Below are positions 24,662-46,316 of a DNA stretch of 64,000 nucleotides, piece by piece (position 1 is the stretch's first letter; each line of letters starts with the position of its first letter). Under the pieces are notes generated by a model. That model had not been told where the DNA came from. It was given only the letters and a program-made list of their open reading frames with translations, and ran no database searches. The position numbers were made by a program, and so were the translations under genes. This stretch comes from Sweltsa coloradensis (lineage: Eukaryota > Arthropoda > Insecta > Plecoptera > Chloroperlidae), in the NCBI GenBank assembly GCA_024449915.1, contig JAMZAV010002213.1, positions 1 through 64,000 on the forward strand. Direction: 5' to 3'.

Positions 24662-24907
24662 TTCGGTGTGAGTGTGGCCTTCGACATGCTGGAGGATGTG
24701 GCGTACGAGAGATCAGCCATCGAGCTGAGGAGGCCCTGTCCACCGCCATACTTGCTCTACGTGTACGACGACCCCGAGCAAGACCCCGACCTGATGCAAG
24801 CCGGGGACAGATTTGTCCGTGCAACCGCCAAGAAGAAGCCCTCCAAATCCTCGTCAAACTCTAAAGGTTCTAAAGGCAGGAAATATAAACCTCCCAAACT
24901 AACTCAA
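24662..24907 (+). CDS. Candidate exon of an unidentified gene, copy 1
   Basis: A GC-richer, codon-like block between an acceptor (gtgctatag at 24,660-24,661) and a donor (caa|gtgagt at 24,908). It starts FGVSVAFDMLEDVAYERSA, has an acidic segment (VYDDPEQDPDLMQAGDRFVR) and a basic Ser/Lys-rich end (KKKPSKSSSNSKGSKGRKYK). Compared with copy 2 it has lost one G near 24,731 and gained one T near 24,751, so the frame is broken for about 20 bp and then restored. The family is not recognised. The frame can also be read past the donor to QFVR at 24,947, where a small MITE interrupts it. Confidence 0.5.
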
Positions 24908-24947
24908 GTGAGTATTCCAGTATATAACTCAGAAGGTCAGTTCGTAC

Positions 24948-25021
24948 GCATAGGCGTGCGCAGAGATTTACAATGGGGGGGCCAAGGCCTCCTGCCCCCC
25001 CCCCCCCCCTGCGCACGCCTA
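24948..25021. mobile_element. Tiny hAT-like MITE, copy 1
   Basis: A 74-bp insert between two copies of gttcgtac (24,940-24,947 and 25,022-25,029). Its ends are inverted repeats taggcgtgcgcag / ctgcgcacgccta, with a C-run core. An 8-bp duplication fits hAT insertion, though the left end has three extra bases (gca). Confidence 0.55.
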
Positions 25022-26811
25022 GTTCGTACGTGACAAGTTCAAACACGGGGATTGTCGATGTGGGATTCGGTGAAAGTAAGTTTTGCCCGGCCAGTGTGAC
25101 TTTTAAGGTGGTTAACTAGGCGAGAGTTTATTAATATTGTGAACGTAATGACGACAAATTTGAAGCGCTAAAATATATATAGTCGTGGTCCCAATGAAAG
25201 AATGCAGATTGCTCGAAATTGTTTTCCCAACATAACAACTTTGTAAACTATATTTACGCTAGTTCAGCTGTGGATCTAGAACACGGATGAACTCTGTATT
25301 CTAGCACAGATAATTTTTGCTTGCGTTGGTAAAAGATATTTCTCTTCCATTCGCAAAGGCGACATTCCTTTTACCGCTTATTCGTACAACCCCCACCACT
25401 ACAAAGCATCTGCATTCTTTCGCTGGAGCAAGTATACTTTTATAATGGACAACCTTAAATGAGTGTAATGTTACTGTTTTACACTCACAGTGTAAAATAT
25501 TTGTTTTTCATATTGTAAAATTTATGTTCTCCTATTTCTGTGCCGGCATTTTTGTCACTTCTTTCGCACACATTTAATGGTTTAAAAAAATGCGGCAATA
25601 CAAATAATATAAAATCACTAAACACCCCCCCCCCCTACACCACACACACGACAATCCACGTCAGTGACAGCTTTTTTAGACCTACGCCAACATCACAATA
25701 TTGTTCCACATTGTTGTTTCCTTTGAAATGGATATTTTAATTTCAGGATACTATAGCTAACATATTATCTCAAAGCACAGTATTGTCCAAAATACACGCA
25801 ATTACAACAATGAGAATAACAATGTGATGACGATGACCATGACTGATAAACATTGGGCAACTCGATTTTGAAGCATTGAGCAAAATACGTTTATTTTTGT
25901 GTGACCTCTATTTCACTACTTTAATTTTGAACTACACGTGAACAAAATTAAATCGAAGTAGATTGTGATTTTGCCTACGTAGCTAAAAACGGTTTCCGCA
26001 TTTATGTATTTAAATCCTAGACCTAGAATATAATAGAGACTATAGCCGCTAACTCTTGGTAGAAAATTTATAATAATGACATAATTGAACTGTTGTTATT
26101 CAATGATATTCAAATTACTTTTGATATTTTCGCCTAGCCAGGCATATAGCCCTAAAATTCCGTCTGACACTCAACCTGTTATAAAAGTTGATTGAAAGAG
26201 TGAATACCACATTATCATATAATAATATCGCCAGATCAAAATCATTTCATAGTTGTCGAGTGTGTCCTTAAAACAAATGATAAAATCAGTAAAACTAAAA
26301 ATAAACTTCCATAAGAACGCACAATTCCAAACATTTATCGCAAACTGCCGTTCACTTAAATAGTTTTTTCCTCCATTGGAAAATGTATACTAAAACAATG
26401 AGGCAGCATTTGACTTCGTAAAACTTATTTCTTGCAGAAAACCATTAATCGTGATGATATTTTTAAGTATAAATAGGATAGGGCACCAACTTTTCAGAAT
26501 GTCAGAATGACTGTGAGTGCTCAAAAAACTTAAACAAACTTTACGAGAGGGTGGGGGGGGGGGGGGTTGCCAACACTGACCAGGAAAAGAAACGGAATCC
26601 CATGAAAATTCATGGGAAAGGGATCAAGCATGAGGGTTTGGGGGGTAGAACCCCAACCATAGCGCCTCAGACGAAAATTTAGAAATTCAGATTTTTTGAA
26701 GTGCGTTTGGTGGGTTTTAGAATAAAGTGGTGGACTGTACGAAACATGTAGTTTTGTGTAGTCAAAACTGGAAAACCACCAAAAGAAGTGGGCCACTGAG
26801 GTATAGATTAT

Positions 26812-27003
26812 ATACAGATACTATACAGTATACAGTATTACAGTATACTGTTTTACAGTATAATACTGTACCGTATTATTGTATACGTAATACAGTATCA
26901 TACTGTTCTGTATTATGTTACGTATATGTATACTGTAATACAGTATAATACTGTATCGTATCATTGTATACTGTATACAGTATTATACTGTTCGTATTAT
27001 TGT
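26812..27003. repeat. Palindromic AT-rich minisatellite, copy 1
   Basis: Degenerate tandem units built of tatactgtaatacagtat and ctgtattattg. The same array ends copy 2 at about 29,780. Confidence 0.7.
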
Positions 27004-27629
27004 AAAAATTACCACCCCGGGAAAATTTACGTTTTTGTTTTATATCCAAAATTTTTGATTCCGTCCTGTACCGTTTTGGTTTGAAAGCAACGTCACGCGT
27101 CTGAAGTACATCTAAGTGGGTCCAAGTTTCATAGTTCTAAGATTTACCGTTTTCTCTAGGCTAAATTAATCTCCGCGGAGAACTCCTAGCCAGCCAGCCA
27201 GCCACCCATCCACCCACCCACCCAACCACCAGCCACCAGCCAGCCGAAAGGAATTTGACGATGTTGAGAGCCTTTTTTAACACAGAACGAGTTGTCGGAT
27301 CGGGGTGATATTTTTTTTGGTATGTCATGGACCACTTACCAGGTCATATACCGAGTTTCAAGATTGTAACTCTTTCGGGGCGGCGTGTGCAGATAGCTGA
27401 AAACCCCCCAACTCTGGTAGCTGTATATAGGGCTGGAGTTCGTGTCGCCTAAGCACTAAGCAGTCGCATGCGCTTGTCTGCCGGGCGACGATCGTCGCAC
27501 TAGATATGTATCAAAACAACTAACTTAAATTATTATAGGAAGTTAGCTGGAAATAGAACAACTGGAACTTGTAACAGTTGTAAGACACCGTTGTCGTAGC
27601 TCCATGCCTTATAATAATCCGTGCTATAG

Positions 27630-27875
27630 TTCGGTGTGAGTGTGGCCTTCGACATGCTGGAGGATGTGGCGTACGAGAGATCAGCCATCGAGCTGAGGGA
27701 GGCCCTGTCCACCGCCATACTGCTCTACGTGTACGACGACCCGAGCAAGACCCCGACCTGATGCAAGCCGGGGACAGATTTGTCCGTGCAACCGCCAAGA
27801 AGAAGCCCTCCAAATCCTCGTCAAACTCTAAAGGGTTCTAAAGGCAGGAAATATAAACCTCCCAAACTAACTCAA
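27630..27875 (+). CDS. Candidate exon of an unidentified gene, copy 2
   Basis: Same acceptor, donor and 246-bp length as 24,662-24,907. This copy keeps ELREALSTAILLYVYDD in frame but has lost one C near 27,742 and gained one G near 27,836, so a different part is out of frame. Taking the majority base at each indel gives an unbroken 82-codon exon, which argues that the sequence is or was coding and that the indels are recent or technical. Function unknown. Confidence 0.5.
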
Positions 27876-27915
27876 GTGAGTATTCCAGTATATAACTCAG
27901 AAGGTCAGTTCGTAC

Positions 27916-27990
27916 GCATAGGCGTGCGCAGAGATTTACAATGGGGGGCCAAGGCCTCCCTGCCCCCCCCCCCCCCCCTGCGCACGCCTA
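27916..27990. mobile_element. Tiny hAT-like MITE, copy 2
   Basis: The same insert at the same site in the second duplicate, flanked by gttcgtac at 27,908-27,915 and 27,991-27,998. The insertion therefore predates the duplication. Confidence 0.55.
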
Positions 27991-29779
27991 GTTCGTACGT
28001 GACAAGTTCAAACACGGGGATTGTCGATGTGGGATTCGGTGAAAGTAAGTTTTGCCCGGCCAGTGTGACTCTTTAAGGTGGTTAACTAGGCGAGAGTTTA
28101 TTAATATTGTGAACGTAATGACGACAAATTTGAAGCGCTAAAATATATATAGTCGTGGTCCCAATGAAAGAATGCAGATTGCTCGAAATTGTTTTCCCAA
28201 CATAACAACTTTGTAAACTATATTTACGCTAGTTCAGCGTGGATCTAGAACACGGATGAACTCTGTATTCTAGCACAGATAATTTTTGCTTGCGTTGGTA
28301 AAAGATATTTCTCTTCCATTCGCAAAGGCGACATTCCTTTTACCGCTTATTCGTACAACCCCCACCACTACAAAGCATCTGCATTCTTTCGATGGAGCAA
28401 GTATACTTTTATAATGGACAACCTTAAATGAGTGTAATGTTACTGTGTTTACACTCACAGTGTAAATAATTTGTTTTTCATATTGTAAAATTATGTTCTC
28501 CTAATTTCTGTGCCGGCATTTTGTCACTTCTTTCGCACACATTTAATGGTTTAAAAAAATGCGGCAATACAAATAATATAAAATCACTAAACACCCCCCC
28601 CCCCTACACACACACACGACAATCCACGTCAGTGACAGCTTTTTTAGACCTACGCCCAACATCACAATATTGTTCCACATTGTTGTTTCCTTTGAAATGG
28701 ATATTTTAATTTCAGGATACTATAGCTAACATATTATCTCAAAGCTCTAGTATTGTCAAAATACACGCAATTACAACAATGAGAATAACAATGAGATAAC
28801 GATGACCATGACTGATAAACATTGGGCAACTCGATTCGAAGCATTGAGACAAAATAGTTTTATTTGTGTGACCTCTATTTCCTACTTTAATTTTGAACTA
28901 CACGTGAACAAAATTAAATCGAAGTAGATTGTGATTTTGCCTACGTAGCTAAAAACGGTTTCCGCATTTATGTATTTAAATCCTAGACCTAGAATATAAT
29001 AGAGACTATAGCCGCTAACTCTTGGTAGAAAATTTATAATAATGACATAATTGAACTGTTGTTATTCAATGATATTCAAATTACTTTGATATTTTCGCCT
29101 AGCCAGGCATATAGCCCTAAAATTCCGTCTGACACTCAACCTGTTATAAAAGTTGATTGAAAGAGTGAATACCACATTATCATATAATAATATCGCCAGA
29201 TCAAAATCATTTCATAGTTGTCGAGTGTGTCCTTAAAACAAATGATAAAATCAGTAAAACTAAAAATAAACTTCCATAAGAACGCACAATTCCAAACATT
29301 TATCGCAAACTGCCGTTCACTTAAATAGTTTTTTCCTCCATTGGAAAATGTATACTAAAACAATGAGGCAGCATTTGACTTCGTAAAACTTATTTCTTGC
29401 AGAAAACCATTAATCGTGATGATATTTTTAAGTATAAATAGGATAGGGCACCAACTTTTCAGAATGTCAGAATGACTGTGAGTGCTCAAAAAACTTAAAC
29501 AAACTTTACGAGAGGGTGGGGGGGGGGGGGTGGCCAACACTGACCAGGAAAAGAAACGGAATCCCATGAAAATTCATGGGAAAGGGATCAAGCATGAGGG
29601 TTTGGGGGGTAGAGACCCCAACCATGGCGCCTCAGACGAAAATTTAGAAATTCAGATTTTTGAAGTGCGTTTGGTGGGTTTTAGAATAAAGTGGTGGACT
29701 GTACCGAAACATTGTAGTTTTGTGTAGTCAAAACTGGAAAACCACCAAAAAGAAGTGGGCAACTGAGGTTATAGATTAT

Positions 29780-30028
29780 ATTACAGATACTATTACAGTA
29801 TACAGTATTACAGTATACTGTATTACAGTATAATACTGTACCGTATTATTGTATACTGTAATACAGTATTATACTGTTCTGTATTATTGTATACTGTAAT
29901 ACAGTATTATACTGTTCTGTATTATTGTATACTGTAATACAGTATAATACTGTACTGTATTATTGTATACTGTAATACAGTATAATACTGTTCTGTATTA
30001 TTGTATACTGTAATACAGTATAATACTC
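29780..30028. repeat. Palindromic minisatellite, 38-39-bp unit
   Basis: At least five units of a 38-39-bp monomer containing ctgtattattgtatactgta and atacagtataata. Each monomer is close to self-complementary, so the array could form cruciforms. It resumes at about 31,250-31,365 after a LINE insertion. Confidence 0.75.
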
Positions 30029-31187
30029 TCTTCTAATTTGGTGTAGGAGTTTTCTTACTGGGAGAAATCAATGCACTGTATTTGATGGATCAAGATCAGG
30101 GAACATTGATGTAATCTCAGGTGTACCACAAGGTTCTGTACTTGGTCCCTTGTTCTTCATCATCTATATGATGGACCTTCCTTCATGTGTACAATCTAAG
30201 CTAGCTATGTATGCAGATGACTGTACCATATACCGCTCTATTACAAGATTCGATGATGTTGATGCTCTACAAGCTGATTTGGATGCAATAAACTCTTGTG
30301 CTCTGTAAATGGTATGTGTTTAAACGACTCAAAATCTGTGCTTCTTAGACTCTCTCGATCATCAGACCCAATTAATGGAACATACGTTTTGAATAACGGT
30401 CAACTTAAATCAAGTAAATCTATAAAATTATTGGGTTTGAACATTTCTCATGACTTTGTTGGAAAAGGCACACTAATATTGTTAAGTCACAATGCTCTAA
30501 ACTGGCAAGTTTTGTATTCCGTAACTTGAAAGATAGCCAACCTAAAGTTCTAAGATCTGTGTTCATCACGCTAATAAGGCCTAAAATAGTGTATGGTGCG
30601 CCAGCATGGCATCCAACCACCAAAGAAAACATGCACAACTTAGAATCACTACAGAATCGAGCAACTAAAGCAATTTTGGGGTACAAAACTGACCTCCGTA
30701 GCGCTTCTAGAAGAAAAAATCTTAATATACCTAGTTTGGAGGCTGTATTCAAGAGATGTGACATTATTTTCCTCAAGAGGTGTATGAGTGGAACCATTGA
30801 TCTTGACCCTCTTGTGCGCCTTACCCCAGTAAATCGGACTGAGATTTTAGGACGCGGAAAGTAATAAGGGGTTGACCTTAAGGACGCCAATTGCTCGAAC
30901 AAGTGCATTCCAGAAATCCATTTACTACAGGGAGGCAGCGCTCTGGAATGCACTACCTTCTGAAGTAAAGGAACTTCCTCTCGGTAGATTCGAGGGAGCA
31001 GTCAAGAGAATGTTTTTTTAAGAGTTTGATATGTATGTCTGTTTCATCTTGTTTGATATGTATTTTATTATTGTTGTATATAATTCTTAGGATGGGTGTA
31101 TAATGTCTCAAATGGATCTTCGGTCTGCTATTAGCATCCATCCGTATGTTTATTATATAATATGTAATGAATGTACGGAATAAACAC

Positions 31188-31246
<59 letters not shown>

Positions 31247-31250
31247 TAAT
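30029..31250 (+). mobile_element. 5'-truncated CR1/L2-like LINE inserted in the minisatellite
   Basis: It starts in RT motif B (GVPQGSVLGPLFFIIYMMDL) with MYADDCTIY shortly after, then a frameshifted thumb region and RPKIVYGAPAWHPTTKENMH (30,526-30,864). It ends with AATAAA and a (TAA)n tail (31,193-31,245). The motifs closely resemble the LINE at 11,632-15,433. Minisatellite lies on both sides. Frameshifts make it inactive. Confidence 0.8.
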
Positions 31251-31365
31251 AATAATACTGTACTGTATTATTGTATACTGTAAAACAGTATTATACTGTA
31301 CTGTATTATTGTATACTGTATTACAGTATAATACTGTTCTGTATTATTGTATACTGTAATACAGC
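31250..31365. repeat. Continuation of the palindromic minisatellite
   Basis: The same 38-39-bp units as 29,780-30,028 continue after the LINE's (TAA)n tail. Confidence 0.75.
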
Positions 31366-31404
31366 GATTAAATACTGGCGTTATCGATGTGGTGAATTTA
31401 TTGT

Positions 31405-31640
31405 CTGATGTCCGTAAAAATACTGGCGGGGTCTATTGGACTGCTGCGATCTTATAACATATCTGTGTGTGTCCGTAGAAATACTGGCGGGCGCTATTGG
31501 ACTGCTGCGACCCTCCAGACTTCCTCACTCTAAGATCGCGACAGACGTGTTACCCCAAGTTCAAGACGTTCAAGGGTCAAGCCACCCTGGGGCCGCCTAC
31601 CCTTCCCAAAGCAGAGCCTCACAACCGCACGGTAATGTGT
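31405..31640 (+). other. Short direct repeat and exon-like stretch
   Basis: Two copies of a roughly 42-bp unit (gtccgta-aaatactggcggg, ctattggactgctgcga) lie at about 31,408 and 31,468. They are followed by an open stretch (31,519-31,631) bounded by ctccag and acg|gtaatg, reading RSRQTCYPKFKTFKGQ. It may be a dispersed repeat rather than a gene; function unknown. Confidence 0.25.
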
Positions 31641-33443
31641 AGTGATTCGTTGCTGCGTGTATTTTAGTGCATAGTGAAGGGGCGGAATGTATTTCGTTAT
31701 CGGTCCGAGAAGGAATAATAAAACATTCATAAACCGTATCATGCAAACTTGAGGAGTTTTTTTTATAAAACTCATTAAATCCAAGTTAGTAAATTCGGGG
31801 TTAAACGAAGGAAAATGAATTCTCCTTAACCGCAAATAATTTGAATATGTTTTTTGTCTAAGTGGTGGCTCCGAATGATTCAAATTGATGGATAAAGTAA
31901 AAAAAAAGCGATTGCTAGTTTTCTTTAAATTTTTTAAAACTTATTGTGTGAAAAAACAAAACAAAATCTGTTTTATTTGCATTGATTTCATAGACTTACA
32001 CAACTCCTAAATTAATATCAAATACCTATATGTAGCTTAAAATGATTTATTCATTTTAAAAAAGGAAATATTTAGGCCTGTTAATTTTTTGGGGAAAATC
32101 AAAATTTGTGAAAATAAATAGAAATATTTCATTTATTTCTGTTTTTTGTTCACAGCATCATTAATTTATTATTTACTGGTTACTCTCGAAGTTCTTCTGA
32201 CACCGCGCAAAACAAAGTAATCATTGGTAGCAACGGACTTAATGCGTTTTGAAACAAAATAAATATGGACTCATTTCTTTTTTTTTAAATAATTTTTTTA
32301 CAGGCTGTAACCATGGTTGTAAAACATTAATTAGAATAAATACTTTTCACCGTTTAATAAAGCTTGTAATAAAGGGGGTATTTAACCGCTTAACTCAAAA
32401 AATATATTTCATTCAGGCTAACTTGTAATGAATTTAGCAATTAACAGAAAAATTCTTGGGGCCACCATGACCTCCCAAAAAATTGTCAAACATGACATTT
32501 TTCGAGCTAGGTCCCATCGGCAAAAATCTCCCATAAGAAATAACATAGGGAAGATCTTTATGCCCGTGACCTTGGAGGATTTTGATCCAAAAAATCCAAA
32601 AAAACATATTGGCCATTATTGACGTACTCGACAGCCTTTTCTGTAAATTATCTATATTTTGTTTTGTAATTTGGGCAAGTAGTTCGGTCAAAATATGCTG
32701 ATAAAGGGTTATTTTAGATTGGTACTATGCTCTAGTATCTATGTGGACCAAAAAAGAAGCAGGTTAAAGCCGATTTAGGAAATTTCCAAATCATTAATTT
32801 TCGCTATTTCTGGATCAAAAAAATTAAAATCACAGTTACAAGATATAATTTTTTAAACGGTCATTTAAGTGTAGTATTGTGCTATAGATCACGTGGTAAA
32901 AAATAATTTTTGGGGTTTTTAGCCCCTTTACTAATTTTTTGTATACGTACTAGGTGCACTTAAATACGTTTTGAAAAAAGCTTCACACTTGTACATATTT
33001 TAATTATTTTTATTTATTTGGGTTTCATTAAAGTAGTAACTACATAATGTTTTATACAGGATATGTAATAAATCCCTCCTACTTGTTGCGCATACTTGTT
33101 ACTTGCCTTACTTGCCTTACTGCCTACTTGTTGCGGGCTAGAGAGCTAAAAACCACAATTAATATTTATTGCATTGCCTAATGTAACTAAGTCCATAATA
33201 ACTTACTATTATTTCTTATATACCGTGGCTAATATAATAGGCTACCTATAGTTCATTTGCACATAAGTAAAATTACATATTTTTTATAAATATGCTTGAT
33301 TATAATAAGAAAATACTAATTTTCCATTAAATACTAGAACAAATAAAAATACAATAAAATTAGAGTACGAAAAATATCAGTGTCTATATTATACTTATCA
33401 TTTCTTCATAGTTAGAGTGAAATTAACAAATAACATTTTTCAG
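31641..33443. other. AT-rich noncoding stretch
   Basis: No gene recognised. Bases 32,495-32,550 hold a dispersed block shared with 8050-8115. Small cttacttgcc repeats occur near 33,100. Confidence 0.4.
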
Positions 33444-43051
<9,608 letters not shown>

Positions 43052-43318
43052 CAACAGCAGCTGCAGGCCCAGTTGTATCTACTCCTTAGATCCGACATAG
43101 ATGCTGTTGAGTGCACCAGCTAGACCTGTATCTGTAGGCATAGGTCACTAAAGAAGTTATACACAAGCACTTTTGCAGCTGCTCAGCTTATCGAGTACCA
43201 AGTTTTCTTTTTTTTATATTGTTAAGTTCAAAAGTCATATATTTTGTGTAGAGCATTGACAAAAATTAAATGTGTGTTTATTATAAATGAATATGATGTA
43301 CTGCATATGTCATTTTAG

Positions 43319-43461
43319 CTTTCTGTACGAAGGAAATATTATAACATTGACTTGTTCTTTCCCGAATAAGAGGTGTTCGTGGGCTCACAAAGAGGACAAC
43401 AAAATAATATCATGTCATGATTCAACCATAATGGAACACAGAAAATTAAAACATAAGTGCG
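43319..43461 (+). CDS. Orphan candidate exon, cysteine-rich
   Basis: Flanked by a good acceptor (tgtcattttag) and donor (gcg|gtgagt). The 143-bp open frame reads FLYEGNIITLTCSFPNKRC... with later SWAHKEDNK and KHKC. The EGN-x-TLTC opening resembles an immunoglobulin-like strand B, but the usual D-x-G-x-Y-x-C ending is absent. It lies 268 bp after the OBP-like stop and could belong to a separate + strand gene or an alternative end. Unidentified. Confidence 0.35.
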
Positions 43462-44397
43462 GTGAGTTGAGTGCATGGAGGGTATGCCGATCCGCACAGC
43501 TATTGTTTAGAACATGAAGAATGATATAAGATGAGGAGACTCGCTGGCATTCTATGCTGGACGCCATTTTAAAAGATGACAGCTTGAAACGTAAAACGTT
43601 AATAAGTTGGCTCTTTTGTATCCGATTTTCAAAATTTGAAACTTTTTGTGAATAATTACATAATAAACCAATAATGAGGATTGAACAGATTCAAAAATAT
43701 AATTTGTACAGTAAAATTGTTTTTTAATAAATATTTTTTATTATTTTTTGACCTCCAGTGAGTTAATGGAATAAAGTATTCAACGTATCGATATCAATTA
43801 TTGATCATTGTCATAAAGTACATGTTTACAAATTTTTATGCTTGTGACCCCCAATGAACTATTGTTGTACCCCTTGCACCATTTCCTCGGACGTTTTTGA
43901 TTATTTGAACATTCCGCGTTAATTTATTTGCTGTCCAGGACAAATGACTGCTCCGATTTAGATTAGATTGTCAGAGAACCTTCAAAAGCTCTAAAATTAT
44001 ATTTTCCAAGAATATAAGTTCAACCAAATAATTTTGTCACGTGAAAATCGCACTTTCCACTTTTTGCACTTTTGAAACTGAAAATTCTATAAAATCGTCT
44101 GGTCTGCAAAAATCTTTAAATCACATTTTTATTATCATTCAATTTTACCATTTGCATGTAATGTTTGTTGGAACAACTTTCAAAATGTTATTCTATACTA
44201 GCACTGACAAAATGAAGTCGGATGAAAATCATAATGTAATAGCGTACAATCCACTGAAAATGCTCAGCCTTCAACGCGTATGAAAAAGTGCAATAATCCG
44301 TATTTTTTATATCTGTTGTTCATGAGTTAGTTTATAAATCCTAATAACGTATAAAAACATAGTGCTAACTAACTCATAAAGCTTATGTAGCAGCTTA
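43462..44397. other. AT-rich intergenic DNA
   Basis: No gene recognised between the orphan exon and the lectin array. The ORF at 44,041-44,283 shows no domain or splice support. Confidence 0.4.
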
Positions 44398-45207
44398 TAG
44401 TGCGTTAAAACCACAAGATCATCAATAAACCAGCTTAACCCATTTAAAATATTTGTTGACAAATATATGTAATGTTGACACACGAAGTACAGAAGATTAA
44501 TGTTAAATATTTATGAGTATGACCTAAAAACACTAGGATATATTTGCTCATACGTTTAAAATTAAAATCATCTTAATTCAACAAATGCTTTATTTATAAC
44601 TTCAGTGTAATACATTGTGCTAAAGCAATATTATAAGTACTTATGTGAATCCACCCTTATGGTGCTTCCTGCTTAATTTCTTTAGCCGTTCACCCACATT
44701 TATAATTCATCCATTAAACTTTTATTATATTATGCCAAAAACCCTTGGAAGAGTATGTATTTTTTGATTTTTTTTTTTTTAAGGAATAATAATATTCCTC
44801 TCTTTCTCATTGTAGTGATACGGGGAGAAGCAGTTTCATGAACATTTTTACTGTTCTTTGTGAGAAAATAGTTTTTTCTCAGTAATGATATTTCGAAAAG
44901 TATCACTTTTCTTCGACTGGCTGACCCCACTTCCAACATTAAATCGGGTAGGGGGGAGCAGCAGCGCACTACTCCGTTCCTTGGGCCAACATCTTGGTTG
45001 CCGGCTAGCCAGTCAGGTCTGACACAACCACGTCCTCAGCTTCTTCCTCGCTCGCCTCCTCTACTACCAGAGGTCTGTTTGATAGCTACCTCCTCAAACC
45101 ATAAATGTAAAAAAATATACTGACATCAGACAAAAACAAGCACAGCTTTGTGAATGATTAATATCAAGAATTAATAATATTTACCTGTTCTATAGGCTAC
45201 TAGCAAC

Positions 45208-46123
45208 TACGTCACAAATCGAGGGGAATGAGGGGAATTCTCCGCTTTGAGCCCAACTGATGGACAAGCAACCATCGTTTCGCAAGTGGACGCGTGCTGA
45301 ACGTCGCACAACTTATCACGTTCTAACTTTTACCCTATGCATTATTTTGAAAAAACTTAGGAGGAATAATATTTAGCAAATATATCATTCCTTCTAATAG
45401 AGATTATTTTGAATTTTTAGACAGACGTTAACGTGTTATATCGATGTACGTATTGAAATAATATTTCAGACTTAAACTTGTTTTTTTATGAAATTAAATA
45501 AAACAACTTCAATTGACAAAAACCTAGTGATCGGATTTTGACAAGACCTGTTTAAAAAAATTCATCGGACTGTTTAGACAAGAAATAAATAAACTTTCTA
45601 GATAGAAAGTGCACAGAACGAAAATTTATAGCATAGGGTAATATGCATGGTATGTGTTTTCATCTAAAATACGCGCTTTTGACGTGCGGATGAGCCGTGA
45701 AAAACTGCACGCTATGCTGTAAAATTTCGTTCAGTGCATTTTCTATCGAGAAAGTTGACTTATTTCTTGTCTTATAAGTTGGATGCATATTTAGAGAGAA
45801 TTCTTGTTGAAATCCGATCAGTAGTTTTTAATCAATTGAAGTTGAGAAGACTTAAAGTTGTTGATAATTTTGTCATTTATAATGCGTAAATTGTTATAAC
45901 AAACTAACGGTTCTGTTAAAAAATTCGAGATAATCGCCATTAGAAGAAATGATATGTTTGCTAAATAATATTTCTCTTAGTTTTTTTTTTTCAAATAATG
46001 AATAGGATAAAAGTTAGAGCGTGATCTTTGTTGAGCCGTTCACCAGGCGTCAACTTGCGAAATGAGAATGCTTGTCCATCAGTTCGGTTCGCGGCCACTT
46101 GCCGGCGTGCTGTGACGTCACGT
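45208..46123. mobile_element. Long inverted-repeat element in unit A (about 0.9 kb)
   Basis: The left half contains aactgatggacaagca, tttcgcaagtggacgc and tctaacttttaccctatgca, and the right half carries their complements in reverse order, meeting near 45,665. The ends hold acgtcac/gtgacgt. Unit B has no counterpart between the same flanks, so it inserted after the duplication. No transposase ORF. Confidence 0.7.
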
Positions 46124-46316
46124 GAGGCTTCCCTAAAGATATTTAAAAAAAGCAGTGATTGACATAAGTGATGCAGATCTCTGATGCAGTGTGCTGTTTG
46201 CAACTAAGTATGCTTACTGAAAGCATTTTTTATGTCTAGAAATCAAGGCAAAAATGTGGTATTCTATTACAGAAGCTAAATACAGTGAGCCCGAGTGTAA
46301 TGGGAACACAATGGTA

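Larger units (their letters stand above)
24030..27004. repeat. Tandem duplication, copy 1 (about 2.97 kb)
   Basis: Nearly identical along its length to 27,005-30,028 at an offset of 2,962-2,975 bp. It includes the ccag/ccac repeat at about 24,225, the candidate exon, the small hAT-like insertion, a G run at about 26,557 and the minisatellite at the end. Differences are mostly single-base indels. Confidence 0.85.
27005..30028. repeat. Tandem duplication, copy 2
   Basis: Second copy of the 24,030-27,004 segment, in direct orientation and head to tail. Its terminal minisatellite is longer and cleaner than in copy 1. Confidence 0.85.

Noticed and set aside
24552..24857. Minus-strand Arg-rich ORF (also at 27,520-27,813)
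   Set aside because: Overlaps the better-supported plus-strand exon with consensus splice sites; low-complexity composition.
29780..31365. CRISPR-like repeat-spacer array
   Set aside because: The units are contiguous near-palindromes without unique spacers, in a eukaryotic genome; it is a minisatellite.
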